Part shown: piece after piece, positions 12,332-25,218 of the stretch | How positions within the stretch are numbered: the first letter of the stretch is position 1 | How the letters are laid out: every line of letters begins with the position of its first letter | NCBI RefSeq assembly: GCF_024713945.1 | Contig: NC_134677.1 | Coordinates: 4,219,001-4,283,000 of the forward strand | Length of the DNA: 64,000 bases | Direction: 5' to 3' | DNA from: Dermatophagoides farinae | Lineage: Eukaryota > Arthropoda > Arachnida > Sarcoptiformes > Pyroglyphidae | Notes under the pieces: model-generated | The model's database searches: none | Seen by the model: only the letters and a program-made list of their open reading frames with translations | Told to the model about the DNA's origin: nothing | Made by a program: the position numbers and the translations under genes

Positions 12332-14723
12332 CTGGGATTTGTAGCAGTCGTTGATGATGATGATGATGATGGTGATGATTCACGCCAGATTTGAGTGCGT
12401 TTTATGCACCAATCAAATAAATCGGAAAATTTTAATTTCGAAATTTTCGTTCGAATTATGAATTATCACTTGTGAAGAATTTTTAACAACAGAAAAAAAT
12501 AGAGTTGAAGCTTGAATGACACTAATTCTTTTATTTTTTTTTTTACTCCAACAAAATTTTAATTGATTGACTCAACAACTCAAAAAATAATGAATGAAAA
12601 AAATTCATTTCGTAATGGTTTTAGATGCTTGATGGTATATATTCGAATAACAATCGTTAGGATACTGATCAGGATACTTTATGCACAAATAAACAGAAAA
12701 TGGGATAGAAATACATAAAATTGAACCAGATCACAAAATTTTCGAAATGAAAAATTCTCCTATCTCCGAAATTGATTGGTTGTAATAAAAATAAAAAAAA
12801 GGTTTACTGTTATTATCATCAACATCATCAACATACAGTCACAATCTATGACCAAAAAAAAGGATTGTATAAAGAAAAATAACTGGACAATAAATTTTTC
12901 CACATACTCTGCAAGTATAGAATCATGGGTGATAATAGAAAAAGAATCAAAAAAAAAGAAGAATAATAAAAGTATTTGTTGTTGTATGCGCACACTAGAA
13001 TCGATCGGGTCGCCAAAAGTGTATGGTCTGTGGTCGATGGTTGGTGGACGGGTTTAAACGGTGATGATGATGATGATGATGATTACTGTCATCAACCGAT
13101 TTGGTTCAAAATGAAAAATTGTGTGTATTATTTATGATGATGTCAATCGCGCATACACTTACATAAATATTAAACATAAATAACGATAACGATATCTATC
13201 TATCTATCTAGATATCCCGTAAAAAAACGATCACTGTTCAAATGTATATAGTAGTATAGTAGTAAAGATACAGCCTAATTGAACTTTTTTTTTCTTCTTT
13301 CTCACTTTTTATATCTTTTACTATTTTTTCACTATCAAAGCAATAATGTTACAGATTTTTCGGACCCAAACAAATATATGTTGCAGATAAATTCTACTTT
13401 CAATTAGTTGACAATGTTTATTACCGTTAATGTTTGCATGTATGTGTGCGTGTTTGTGTTCAAATGTATTCAAATGTTATATAAATTCAACAAACAAATA
13501 TATGAGGTATCAGTAAAGAAAAAACTCATAAAACTAAAACATTAAACAGAGAAAAATTCAAATAAACCAAACCACCTTTGTTGGTGTTGACATTCATTCT
13601 TTGCTTTTTTCAATATTATTATTCACACCAAACAACACATATAATCATCAAAATGCTTAATTTTAACTAACCGATCCGATTGACCATTTGAAAGAAATTG
13701 TTTCATTATTTTTTTGGCGCCTGTCCATAATGAATGTAACGGCTTTTTTCAACCAAAAAAAATAAAAGTTTTCTATTCCAAAGTTTCAACTCAACTTGAC
13801 CATCATTTTGGTCACTATATCTGTGTGTTTACGGTTATGTGTGGTTCTAAATACAGCAAAAAAACAAGCAATGTTTAGTTACACGTTATAGTTCTGGATC
13901 AAAAAAAACTTGACATAAATTGAGCGAAAACGAACAAACTGAGATAATTGAGGATGAAGAACAAAAAATGGTAACTTTTTTTCTCAACCCATTTTGACGC
14001 GGCCGACAATCCAGAAAAATAAGGATCGAATGGACAACAAGATTGAGAAATAGAGAAAAATTTCAAAACAATGACGTTTTAGTTTTTGTTTCTGGTAGCT
14101 GCTGCTGCTGCTGCTTGATTGATGTTTGATCGGCTGAACATTGTTTTTTTGGTTTGTGTGTGTGTGTGTGTGCAATTGATTTTCGATAACGACAATGATG
14201 ATGGTGATGGTCAACGATATGATGTGTTATCAAACATCACACCCCTCTGAAGAAAAAAAAATATGCCATTTATATAATTGGCACTTGCAACATCACCAAG
14301 AAAGAATTTTTCTTTTGTATGTTCTTGCTTCATAAGCCTGAATTTGACAACTTCGCCTTATTACGATGATTATTTACAGAAAAAAAATAGTTTCTTGAAT
14401 GATAAAACTCAGACATTAGCGAACCAGACAAAATATTTAGCTTAAAAAAAATTGGTAAAGACAACAAAGAATTTGAAAAAAATGAGAAAAGAAATGATAC
14501 GATAAAAGACGACGAAAGGAAATGAAATCAATATATTTGCAAGAAATAGTACAACAGAATCAAAAATAATAATCAATAATGTATGAATAGTACCTAAATC
14601 TACAGATTTTACAGCAATAATTTTGGATGATGATGATGATGATTTGATAATAATTAAAGTTGAAAATGTTGATTATTTTACATTATCGAAACTTTTTTCC
14701 ACCATATATATAGTGGTACATCC

Positions 14724-14782
14724 GTTAACGATATATTCTCGGTTCTATAGGTTTAGGGTCAGAAAGAATTACCATCGTTAAC
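14724..14782. repeat. Short inverted repeat GTTAACGAT
   Basis: Perfect 9 bp arms at 14724-14732 and 14774-14782 around a 41-base, GC-richer centre (TTCTCGGTTCTATAGG, TTTAGGGTCAG). It could be a decayed small element or chance. Confidence 0.3.
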
Positions 14783-15837
14783 AGAAATATCACTGTATAT
14801 AATAATCGTATTAATTTAAAAACAATTCATCCTGTTAAATTTATTTATTCTGAAATAAATCGAAAAGGGATTTTTATTTCTTAAAGTTTAGCTTGTTTCT
14901 AGACAACAATTTCCGGCTCTTCTTTTTTTTGCTATCTTAAATTCATATATACTATTCTCTTCTCAGATAGTATCACTAAATTTTATCATATATCTGATGA
15001 TGGAATCAAATTTTTTTTTTTGTCTGTGTTGTTCAACTTTTTTTTCTATTCTAATCTTTTTTTTCAAACTATATTATTGAATGTCGAACAGGGGAAAAAA
15101 ATTTGCATTTTTTTCCATTGGTGTTCATCAAAAAAAAAAGAAAACTGAAATCTTACACAATAATAATAATTTAATTTGGTACCCAATGAATGATTTTAAC
15201 ATTTTCTAAATTTCAATTTCAGAATTTTTATTTTGAAAAGAACATTCCATCATTGTTATTATTATTGTCAAGAACAACCGAATATCGTTGAATGACAAAC
15301 AAAGAAGACAAAAAAAAATAATAAAAATATTCGGATGCTCATGATATACTAGGAAGACTTTTTATTCTTGCCTTGGTTGAAAGGAAAAAAATCAAGATCA
15401 AATTTCAATGCTGATGATGATGATGATGATTAAATCTTTTTCTTCTACATTCAAAATTCAAAAAGAAACGAGACGAATTTTTTTTATAATTCATCAGTAA
15501 TATTTCTTTTGAAAGAAAAATTTCTCGCTTCACTTGGCAATAATCTTCTTTTTTTCTCCTGAATATCTCCATCAAGTATTTTCATGATTGAGCCATTTTC
15601 TTTGTATCTTTCAATCGATTTTTATCTGTTTTCATTTTTCATTCATTTTTTTGTGTTGGTAAAAAAACCAGATCATTTGCGGAAATGGTGTGAAAAAAAT
15701 GGAAAAAATTTGGCCGAATAAAGTGAGAAACAAATTTCAAGTGAATAAATTGTTTAGTCAATCAATACAAATGATTCAATTGATTACAATGATGGTAATG
15801 ATTATCATGAAAATTGATCATCAAAAAGTTCATTTAC

Positions 15838-15887
15838 CTGAATGATATACGACACGTTGCCAAAACCTCAAACCCAGAGATATTTTC
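15838..15887 (-). CDS. Possible third exon (50 bp) of the unidentified gene
   Basis: Donor TTCAG|GTAAAT is good; acceptor CACATCTAG has a poor pyrimidine tract. In phase 0 it reads ENISGFEVLATCRISF and ends in phase 2, matching the exon at 12331. Another frame (KISLGLRFWQRVVYHSG) also looks protein-like, so this assignment is tentative. Confidence 0.3.
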
Positions 15888-17057
15888 CTAGATGTGCCTG
15901 TTTATAAACTTATTCAAATGTGAACGAAAAAAAATGACAAATCAGCATATAGAAATTGAATTCTAAAACATCAACTGTTTCACTATTGTGGAAATCAGGA
16001 AAATGAATAAATAAACAAACTGACAGACAAACTGAATAAATATAAACAAAAATGATTGGATAGAATCCATAAGACAATCAAAAATCATTCATTTATTTTT
16101 AAGAGTACCAGAAAAAAATATGAAATGAATGGGTAAAAAAAAATTGTCTCCTTCAAACAAAAAAAATGAATTCATCACCATTTTATTCTGAAAATTGTGT
16201 GTGTTTTGCCAATTTTTTCGCTTTTCGGTTTAGTCATGCACACATACACACAGAATAATCATTTCTTTTATTGGTTTAAACTATCATCATCATCATCAGT
16301 TTATTTAAACTAAAAATAGAAAAATATATAGCATTTGCATGGAAATCAATTTTTTAAAAAAATGACCAGAAAAAATTTTAAAGTTCGACAACAATGTAAA
16401 TGATCGATTTTTTTGCCATCCATGGTTAACCTATTAACTGGACACAATAACAACACCAATAGAGAGATAGTTTTATATATATATATATTTACTATAAAAT
16501 AGTAAAGAAAATTCATATCTTGTGTGAAATCAGATCAATGAACAATTGAAATCAAGATCTTATTCTGCTTTTCTTTTCTGCTAAACATGGTATTTTTCGA
16601 TGAAAAAAAACTCAATCAATCATTGCAGAATGTATTTTTTTTTTTTTTTGTGAAAAAAATATAAGCAAATAGAAAAAAAAGAATCATAGAATCGAACGTG
16701 GACAACCAAAATTTTACGTATCATTGAATCTGGATCGCGAATGACGATTAATGATTAATATATATAAGAAACAAAAAATAACCGCTTATATCTCTTATAA
16801 GATCTAAACTTTTTGTCTATTTTTTTTTATTCTATGCTGTTGTGTTAATGGTGAAAGGCCATTTTTCAATCATCGTTTATACACATTTTTCAAAATGATA
16901 AAATTGATAAATGACATTTTTTCATCACAACTTTATTTTGATTCATTCTTTCAAAGCTGGACAGAATTTTTCTAATCTAACATAAATTCAATTGGATCTG
17001 ACTGCCATCTTTTGGCTATTATTGAAAAAAAGTTAAAAAAATAAAAATTGAACTTAC

Positions 17058-17098
17058 CGTTAAAGCAGAACCAGATTTATCATCTAGTGATCCATCTT
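17058..17098 (-). CDS. Second coding exon (41 bp) of the unidentified Ser-rich protein
   Basis: Has a clear TTTTTTTTTCACAG acceptor and an ACG|GTAAGT donor. It completes the split codon from the first exon and reads KDGSLDDKSGSALT, ending in phase 0. Confidence 0.6.
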
Positions 17099-17633
17099 CT
17101 GTGAAAAAAAAATTTAAAAAAAAATGAAGAAGATTCAATGATTTGAATGAGAATATTTAAGAAATTGACAAACAACACTCATAAGATATGAAATAATAAT
17201 TGAAAGTCACAGAAAAAAAAATGACAGACACAAGTGAAAAAGTAATCAATAATAAGAATAATGATTATGATGATGATAATCATGAAACAACTTGTTATGA
17301 TAGCAAATATATATATATTGAGAGACACATACAATTGAATTCTTTCATATACAAAACCATAGCTGTTGCTGTCGTAATTGTGAAAAGTGACGTCAACGTT
17401 TAAAGTTGGAATGATGATGACGACGATGATGATGTTACTGATTTGATGTGTGTGTATATATGATTCTATCGAGATTAATGAAAGAGACAATCAACAAGAA
17501 GAATCCGAATACATAAAGAGAAAAAAAAATAATGTTCATATGATTCTTTCAAACATTTCAATTTTGCAATGACAATGTCAAGTTCATCTTCGAACACATA
17601 TATTCACACACACACACACACACAAATTGTTTA

Positions 17634-17767
17634 TCCTAAAATCGCCATTATAAGACGCGTCTTATACAAAAAAAAGTTGATAAATAGTCTTATTTATAAT
17701 AGTTACTTCATGGGGAAAAAAAATATCTGCATTGCAATAATTGCATCTTATAGTTGCGATTTCAGGA
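17634..17767. mobile_element. MITE-like element, family A copy 2
   Basis: Flanked by TA. Left end TCCTAAAATCGCCATTATAA, right-end complement TCCTGAAATCGCAACTATAA, 134 bp. It contains the palindrome TAAGACGCGTCTTA near the left end and an A-rich centre like copy 1. It lies in the 5' intron between the first two exons of the unidentified minus-strand gene. Confidence 0.75.
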
Positions 17768-18910
17768 TAATTTGAAACTAAATACAAACAAAAGAATTTG
17801 TGTTCCATTTAGTCAATGTAATGAATAAAATCGATTCTATTCATTACAAATCGAACATTTAATCTTTATTATTGTAATTCCTATTTTACTATTGTTTTTA
17901 TTAATCTCTTACACTATATCGTTGATCATGTGGTTATTGTTGACCACAACGGACATTTATCTAATATCCAAGACAGACGTTTGAACATTTATTTATAAAT
18001 TTAAGATTCTCATTTTCGATTAGTAAAAAAAAAAGAGAAAAAAAATTGAATGCGCTTGCGAAAACGTCAAATTGCATTTGATTGCAATTATATTATATAT
18101 CGTAGGTGTGTCAAATCGATATCATCAAATGATTGACTTGGCGTGACCATCGATCGAAACAAATGAATGAGAAAAAAAAATACTTTATTAAATCGATCCA
18201 TTACATTTGGTTTGTGTGTCAGTAACCAAAATCCTTTGCAACATAAACTAAAGATAAATTCTGTTAATGTTTTTCAAACAGAATACTTTTTGTTATTATT
18301 TTCTTTTGTTTATTGACACGAAACCTTAGAAAAATACAAAAATTCTTAGACAAGCAATCCATATTGGAAAATATTATTTTTATTAGATATTTTAATATTC
18401 ATACACGGACATAGGCAATCAATCTGATTGGTTTTCTTCTTTATGATCATAGACATATATAGGTACTGTTTCAAGACTGGGTGATTTGGAAATTTGTATA
18501 TTCGATATACGCGAATAAAGGCTATAAACAAAAGTGAACATAATAAAAAAATCGAGCTGTTGTTTTTTGTAGCTTATAAAAAAAAAAATATAAACACACA
18601 AAAACAACAACAACAAAAAAAACATGTGAATAAAATCATAAGTCAAAATTAAGCAACAACAAAATGAATTTACAAGTGAACAGATTAATGGGACAAATTA
18701 TTATAAATGACAACCGTAATCAAAATCAACATCGAACAGGAAAGTTCAATCATTCATTCAATTTGGATCAATAAAAAAAATCTAGTTCATAAATAAGTGA
18801 AAAAGTGGTAGATACAAATTGACTTTAAATTCAATGAGGCGAAAATGGTTCAGTTTACCTAAATGTTTCATGATCATCATTCATTGGTTTCATTCAAAAA
18901 AAAAACTTAC

Positions 18911-18998
18911 TATTTCGTTTAAATGTTGGTGATGAATCGCTTCGCCTAAGCGAACACTTCGATTCTAACTGTTCGTTTGACGATGATTGTTGAAACAT
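18911..18998 (-). CDS. First coding exon of an unidentified Ser-rich protein
   Basis: Starts MFQQSSSNEQLESKCSLRRS and ends in phase 1 at a strong GTAAGT donor (18910). The basic/serine run LRRSDSSPTFKRN is the first of several RRxS-type sites in this gene. An in-phase exon at 17058-17098 continues it, which supports a real gene. I do not recognise the family. The best weak parallel is the phospho-site-rich N-terminal region of some phosphodiesterases or channels. Confidence 0.6.
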
Positions 18999-21900
18999 TT
19001 TTGTTCTTTTTATTTGGTTTGTTTGTTGATTTGTCTATATTTGTAGTCTGAACCATCAAATTTTGTTTTTTTTATTGTCAATATAATATTAATATTGATG
19101 ATGATGATGACACAGACACGAATATATTATTAATATGATTACAATTAAAAAAAAAATTTCCAATGTTTGGCACATACAAACACAGAATTGTTATCAATGA
19201 TACAATAGTGATGATGATGTAGTATTAGTAATAACTGGATCAAATTACCAACGAATAAACAAGAATTTGAAATAATAAAAAAAACACAATAATAAGTACA
19301 TTAATTGAAATATATATATTGCAACAGAGTGAAACAGCAACAAGAAGAATTATGAAAATCTAAGGAACAAATGCACTTGGAATTGGAAATGAACATACAA
19401 ACCAAACAAGACGCACCAATAAATGATTTTTTTTTGAATCAAAAAGGATAATAATTTTCAAAGCCAATACAAAGCTAACATTGACATAGACATTGAATTG
19501 TTTGGCTTTCTTTCTTCTCCTTTTTCTTATTTCATGTTCGTTACATGGATTAACATTATAAATTTTTGAAGAATATGATTTAAAATCGCACACACACATA
19601 CATATGAACACAATCAAATTAGATGACAAGAATAATTTACTATTCTTCCGAATACATTGCATAGTTGTCGTCGTCGTCGTCGTCGTTGTTGTTGTGCATT
19701 GTTCAGTTGTTCAAAGTACGACAAAGTACATAAATACATGCATCCGATTACTATGAATTCATTCATTGGATGGATTTAACCCTAAAGTCGTTTTGTTCAT
19801 TGAATATTTTTGCAACTACATATACATTGTGATTCTGAGCGATACAAGCAACCAAATTAGACAAAGCAATCGAACCGTGAGACAACTTTTAGTGACTGGA
19901 GAGAAAAAAAATAGAAGAGAGGACAAAGTGGATTAATAAATAAATATACCACAAGCGGGAAAGAACTTAAACATACTCACGATAGAATATGTGATCATAT
20001 CGAGATTATACAATAACGAAACTGAAATATCTTCGACAACAACAAAAAAAAAACACCCACACATACACACAAGAGAGAATAAACAGAATTAGATTCTATG
20101 ATTTCGTCGCAAATACTGAGATGCCAACAACGGAACAAAAATCCATATTCCATATACACAACGAAATATATGTTGTTGAATGGGGATGAAAAAAAAATAG
20201 AATGTTAAATATATCAAATCAAATCAAATATATAAGAATCTTACACACATTTACAATTTAGATAAATGACAAGCATCAAGATTGAAGCTGGAAAAAAAAA
20301 CTTTTTGGCATCAGAATTTTAATTCATTTCATCAAAGAAAAAGTTTTTCTTGACAAACATAAATGAAACTGAATAATGGTTATATGGTGGTATAATGTGT
20401 GTTTGTGTGTGTGTGTGTAATGATGATGAATTTTTTTTCTCTTGTAAAAAATAATAATTTAAACATAACGGGATTTAACTACATAACTTTTATTTGGCAT
20501 TTTTTTTTGTTTCGGCTTTATTTTGTATTTGATCATCATCAACATCATATACTATACCTAATATTAAATGAAAATATGATCACCATCATCATCATAATCG
20601 ACGAATCAAGATGCTATGTGATTGATATGATCATTTTTTTCGTGCCGTTGTCATTCGAAATGAATGCCTGATGAATGTATGGGTCGTATGTGTATAAATA
20701 CACACACACACACACACACACACCAACGTATCAAACAAGAGAATTTACAAAAAAAAATAAACAAAAAAAGAACAACGGCAATGACAACATGGATTATAAA
20801 GAATCGAGATTATGATTCAAGATAAAAAAAATGTTATAAAAAAATAACTATAAATCAATCAGAAGATTATGGTTAATCCAAGTAATGAAACATACTGCAG
20901 AAAAAAAAAGGAAAACATTGCTTCTCCATGTGGAGAGATATAAAATTCAGCCATGATTCAAATGGGTCAAAGCTTTAGAATGAAAATAGTCTGATTGATA
21001 ATGATGATAATTCGAATAAATATATGATGGAGATAGGGAAAAAATCATCAATTTCATTACATTTACTATATTGACAATATTGTCGTCGCCGTTTATATGT
21101 ATATAACTCTTTTATTTCGAATGAATGAATGGAAAAAGAGAAAAAAAGACAAGTTTTTTTTTACTAAGATTCATTAGATGTGAAAGAATTGGCTGTCTTA
21201 GATGAAAATTCTGGATGATAACCGTCTTTGTGGTCATTATTAGATGGAAATTCTCATTCCTTCATCATATATACATACGAAACATTCGAAACTACTTGGC
21301 ATAGAAATTGATAGTTGCAAATTGTCGGCAATAGTGGGTAAAAATTTGGAAAATTTATCAAACACCAGAAAAAAAGGCAAAAACACACAACTACCAATAG
21401 ACACTGAATTAATTAATAATGGCAAGAATGGAATGAAAATTGTCTGTCACCATCAATCGAATCGCAAAAAAAATCATCACTATACCATTTTATAATGCTA
21501 CAATGAAATTGGAGATTCATCCAAAACGATTCGATTAGAATAAATAATTCTTAATCGATCAGAATCGATTTAGAATTGAAATTGATCATCATTTTATTAT
21601 GGTGATGTTGATGATTATATCATCGAAATCAAACAAATGGAAAATAAAAAAAAGGGAGCATTTAATTAACAAAATAAAATATCGCAATAAATAATTCCAT
21701 GATTGTGTTTTCATGAATTCCTTTGAATATAGTAAGACTACGAAGAGAAAAAAAACATCGAATCAATTTACTAAAACGACTAAGTTTATATAATATATCA
21801 TACGACGAGAATGAATGGGAAATGTTTGCTTCTTGCTTGACAGAAGAATAATTTTGGTCTCTGGTATTTTTCTGGTTAACCGTTTTGGCAATATGATGAA

Positions 21901-22885
21901 TTTCCAGATCAGATTATGAATATAATGTGTATGCGCGTATGTCGTTTCAGGTTGAAGTAAATTCTATAAAATGAATAATACAATAAAAATTCTTTGGATG
22001 CCATAGACATACACGCACACACTTACCTAAACAAAACATTTTGAGGTCGGATTATTCTATTTTCATTGTAATTTGTTTCGAACACAAATAATCACAGCAG
22101 TGAATGTTTTGATTATTTTTAAATTTCAGTTTTCCCAGAAATTACTGCAGTTCAATCTGTTCAGATAGCCAGGCATTATTTTTGATATCAAAATTCATGA
22201 AAAGAGACCACAGATGTAAAACTATTGGCCATAATTAATTATAATGTGAATGAGTATGAGAAAAGTTTTTGGAATCGAATCCATTTTGATTACTAAACAA
22301 ATAATCAAACAGAAAGTTTGGACTATGAATCGATTTGGCATCGAAAAAAAGTGATGATATTCAATTCATTGTTATTCGATGATGTTCATATCAAATCGTA
22401 CTTAAAGTGATGAATTAATTTGATTATATCATCATACATTCTCAAACTATTCGATTCTAGTGGATATATGATAAATAAACATGTAACTATGAATGGCCAA
22501 CTTTAATACTATAAATGACGAAAATTGTCTAAACATAAACAAAAGTTCAGAACAATTCTATTTCACTAAATACTTGAGTCATTCATGGATTGTTATTTGT
22601 TTTGATCAATTTAATTCAATAATATCATGACCGGTTCTCGGTTCAAGATATTTTTTCATTTCGATGAATTTGCTGAAAAATTTTAACAAAATACAAAGAT
22701 TTGCCTGACATCTATTGGCCAAATGAATCACTAAAATTCAGGTCACATTGTTTATGAAATGTAAATTCATTTTCACACATGTTATTAAAATTTCACGATT
22801 CTTGTTTTGGAAATTTTCTTTAGAATTATTTTTTACTTGTTTTTTATCATTTTATTTTTTCAATGTTCATTATCTGACCTGTGAA
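18999..22885. other. Divergent intergenic region between the unidentified gene and NOL10
   Basis: About 3.9 kb between two outward-facing first coding exons. It holds (GTC)n near 19665-19685, (CA)n at 20701 and a plus-strand 83-codon ATG frame at 21244-21495 of unknown meaning. Promoters for both genes should lie here, but no core element is clear. Confidence 0.4.
20701..20723. repeat. (CA)n microsatellite
   Basis: About 11 perfect CA units in the intergenic region upstream of NOL10. Confidence 0.9.
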
Positions 22886-25093
22886 ATGCAAGTGGCCGAA
22901 GTGAATGATATTAAAACCTATAATCTTAGCCAGGGGAAAACAATTCCTGAATGGCTTTCTGATCGAAAGAGACGTCTGCTGCTCAAGAAGAATGTCGATC
23001 TTCGACGGCGAATTCAATTGATACAAGATTTCGATATGCCCATCGTTAGCAATACAGTGAATATCTCACCGGATGGACAATATATTATAGCATCGGGCGT
23101 TTACAAGCCAAGGATACGCTGTTTCGACGTTGAACAATTGGCAATGAAATTCGAAAGATGTTTGGATTCTGAAGTGATCAAATGCATTGTTCTGTCTGAA
23201 GATTATGGAAAATTATTATTATTAGAAGCTGATCGATGGATTGAAGTTCATTCACAAGCGGGATTCTATTTTAGAACACGCCTACCGAAATTTGGTCGTG
23301 ATCTTGCTTACAATTATGCTACCTGTGATGCTTTATTTGTTGGCAATAGTTCGGAGATATATCGACTTAATCTGAGTGTGGGCACATTTTTAAAACCATT
23401 CGAAACGAATTGTTTGGCATTGAATGCGATATCAATAAATCCCGAACATAATCTAATTGTTGTTGGCTCGCAAGAAGGTTTTGTCGAAGCTTGGGACCCA
23501 CGAGTTCGAGAAAGAGTCGGCACATTAGATTGTGCTTTGGAAAGTCTACGAAATGATCCGAATAAAGTAAGCAAAATCCCATCAATTACTTCGATCAAAT
23601 ATCGCGATGGTCTAACGATGGGCGTTGGAACGTCTAATGGTCAGATATTACTATACGATATTCGTGCTAATAAACCATTCTTAAATAAAGATCACATGTA
23701 TGGCCTACCGATCAAGACCATTGAATTTCTCGATGGTCCTTTGAATCTAGTTGCAACACTTGATTCTAAAATAATCAAACTATGGAATCGAAATGATGGT
23801 ACACCATTCACAGCTATTCAAGCTGACAATGACCTCAACATGTTAGCAGCCTATCCGGATTCGGGCATGATGTTCGTAGCGAATGAATCACCAAAAATTT
23901 TAACCTATTACATACCGGCTGTTGGACCTGCACCAAAATGGTGTTCATTTTTGGACCGTATAACCGAAGAATTAGAAGAATCAACCGAGAATGTCATTTA
24001 TGATGATTATAAATTCGTTACAGAAAATGAATTAGAAGAACTTGGCCTTAGCGATTTGATCGGTACAAATCTATTGCGGGCTTATATGCATGGATTTTTT
24101 ATCGATATGCGGTTATATCGTAAAGCTTTGGAAATATCCAAGCCATTTGTTTATGAAGAATATCGCAAACAAAAAATTAAAGAAAAAATCGACTCAGAAC
24201 GCATTGATCGTGTACAGATAACCGATGAATTGCCGAAAGTGAATCGTTCATTAGCGGAAAAATTAATTATAGCTGAAAAGGAACATGAAGAGAAAAAGAA
24301 ACAAAATAAGACTGTTAAATACAAACCTAATCCGTTGAAAGATAATCGATTCTCGGCCTTATTTGAAGATCCAAATTTCGAAATTGATGAAACAAGTGAT
24401 GAATTTCGTCTTTTGAATCCAGTATTATCACGATTAACCAAAAACGATTCAAAAAAATCAACTAGTGTCGATAATGATGATGAACAAACCAAACCAATCT
24501 ATGCCGATATATTTGAAGAAGATGATGTTCTCAATGATAGTATTTCATCGGATTCGGATGAAGATTTAATGTTTGGCAGAAAAAATGATGAAGAAGAAGA
24601 TAACGAAGATGAACTAAAAAATGAACACAAAAATTTTTCAAATACTGATGATGATGATGATGATAATTATGTAGATGATAACAGACACGATTTGGAGAAA
24701 AATAAACTACAAAAACGAACAGTGAAAACAAAATTATATCATCTAAAATCTGGTAAGACGTATGATGATCTCTATAGCCACACTAAGAATGATAAAAATC
24801 CAAACCACCATAATGATGGTAATGATCAACAAGTTGAACGTCAAACATTTGAACAACGATTGAAATTGGTGGAAAAAGAGAATAAAAATAACCGATTGTT
24901 ACAAGGTAGTAGTGGTGGTGGCGGTATCAATGGGAATCGTATCATGACTTTTGTACCGAAACAACAACGAAAAACAAAAACAGATGAAGAACAAAATGTT
25001 AACAACAATCGCCAAATTGAACATAGAAAACAGCGAAAAAAATTGGTGAGAAAAACTACGGGATTAAAATTCAATAAGAATGTTTTTGGATAA
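22886..25093 (+). CDS. NOL10: Nucleolar protein 10 (NOL10/Enp2 family), WD-repeat ribosome biogenesis factor
   Basis: Encodes 735 residues with no intron. NOL10 (yeast Enp2) is a nucleolar WD-repeat protein needed for small-subunit (18S) ribosome maturation. The start chosen is the ATG at 22886, because from there the protein matches the family at once: PEWLSDRKRR at about residues 21-30, then IQLIQDFDMP and NISPDGQYIIASGVYKPRIR. The frame stays open further upstream but encodes only hydrophobic, non-homologous sequence. A beta-propeller fills roughly residues 50-380 (YKPRIRCFDVEQL, KFERCLDSE, GFYFRTRLPKFGRD, IYRLNLSVGTFL). A NUC153 motif follows near residue 485 (DNRFSALFEDPNFEIDETSD, then EFRLLNP). 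After it come a long Asp/Glu-rich stretch and a basic tail (RKQRKKLVRKTTGLKF). It is somewhat longer than the roughly 690 residues of vertebrate NOL10, mainly through the acidic linker. Identification is firm. Confidence 0.95.
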   Translation: MQVAEVNDIKTYNLSQGKTIPEWLSDRKRRLLLKKNVDLRRRIQLIQDFDMPIVSNTVNISPDGQYIIASGVYKPRIRCFDVEQLAMKFERCLDSEVIKCIVLSEDYGKLLLLEADRWIEVHSQAGFYFRTRLPKFGRDLAYNYATCDALFVGNSSEIYRLNLSVGTFLKPFETNCLALNAISINPEHNLIVVGSQEGFVEAWDPRVRERVGTLDCALESLRNDPNKVSKIPSITSIKYRDGLTMGVGTSNGQILLYDIRANKPFLNKDHMYGLPIKTIEFLDGPLNLVATLDSKIIKLWNRNDGTPFTAIQADNDLNMLAAYPDSGMMFVANESPKILTYYIPAVGPAPKWCSFLDRITEELEESTENVIYDDYKFVTENELEELGLSDLIGTNLLRAYMHGFFIDMRLYRKALEISKPFVYEEYRKQKIKEKIDSERIDRVQITDELPKVNRSLAEKLIIAEKEHEEKKKQNKTVKYKPNPLKDNRFSALFEDPNFEIDETSDEFRLLNPVLSRLTKNDSKKSTSVDNDDEQTKPIYADIFEEDDVLNDSISSDSDEDLMFGRKNDEEEDNEDELKNEHKNFSNTDDDDDDNYVDDNRHDLEKNKLQKRTVKTKLYHLKSGKTYDDLYSHTKNDKNPNHHNDGNDQQVERQTFEQRLKLVEKENKNNRLLQGSSGGGGINGNRIMTFVPKQQRKTKTDEEQNVNNNRQIEHRKQRKKLVRKTTGLKFNKNVFG

Positions 25094-25212
25094 GAAAAAT
25101 AAAAAAATAAAAATTTCTAATACGCCGATCCATATCCAAATAACAAATAAGTTTTTGAACCATTGATGATTGTGTTTGTATTAAAATGGAAAAATTGTAA
25201 TTTTATCTCACA

Positions 25213-25218
25213 AATAAA
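25213..25218 (+). terminator. Candidate polyadenylation signal of NOL10
   Basis: AATAAA lies about 120 bases after the NOL10 stop codon. Weaker A/T-rich variants occur immediately after the stop, so the position is a best guess. Confidence 0.4.

Larger units (their letters stand above)
12332..17057 (-). other. Introns of the unidentified gene
   Basis: AT-rich and repeat-laden: (GAT)n at about 13060-13080 and 15415-15430, (GT)n at 14155-14170. The candidate exon at 15838-15887 and the inverted repeat at 14724-14782 are the only structures I can point to. Confidence 0.4.

Noticed and set aside
21244-21495. 83-codon plus-strand frame between the unidentified gene and NOL10
   Set aside because: ATG-started and fairly balanced, but no splice partner, motif or regulatory context; the opposite strand is also open, so it is left as unsupported.
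22748-22885. Upstream in-frame extension of NOL10
   Set aside because: The 46 extra codons are hydrophobic T-rich translation without family similarity; the homology begins exactly at the ATG at 22886.
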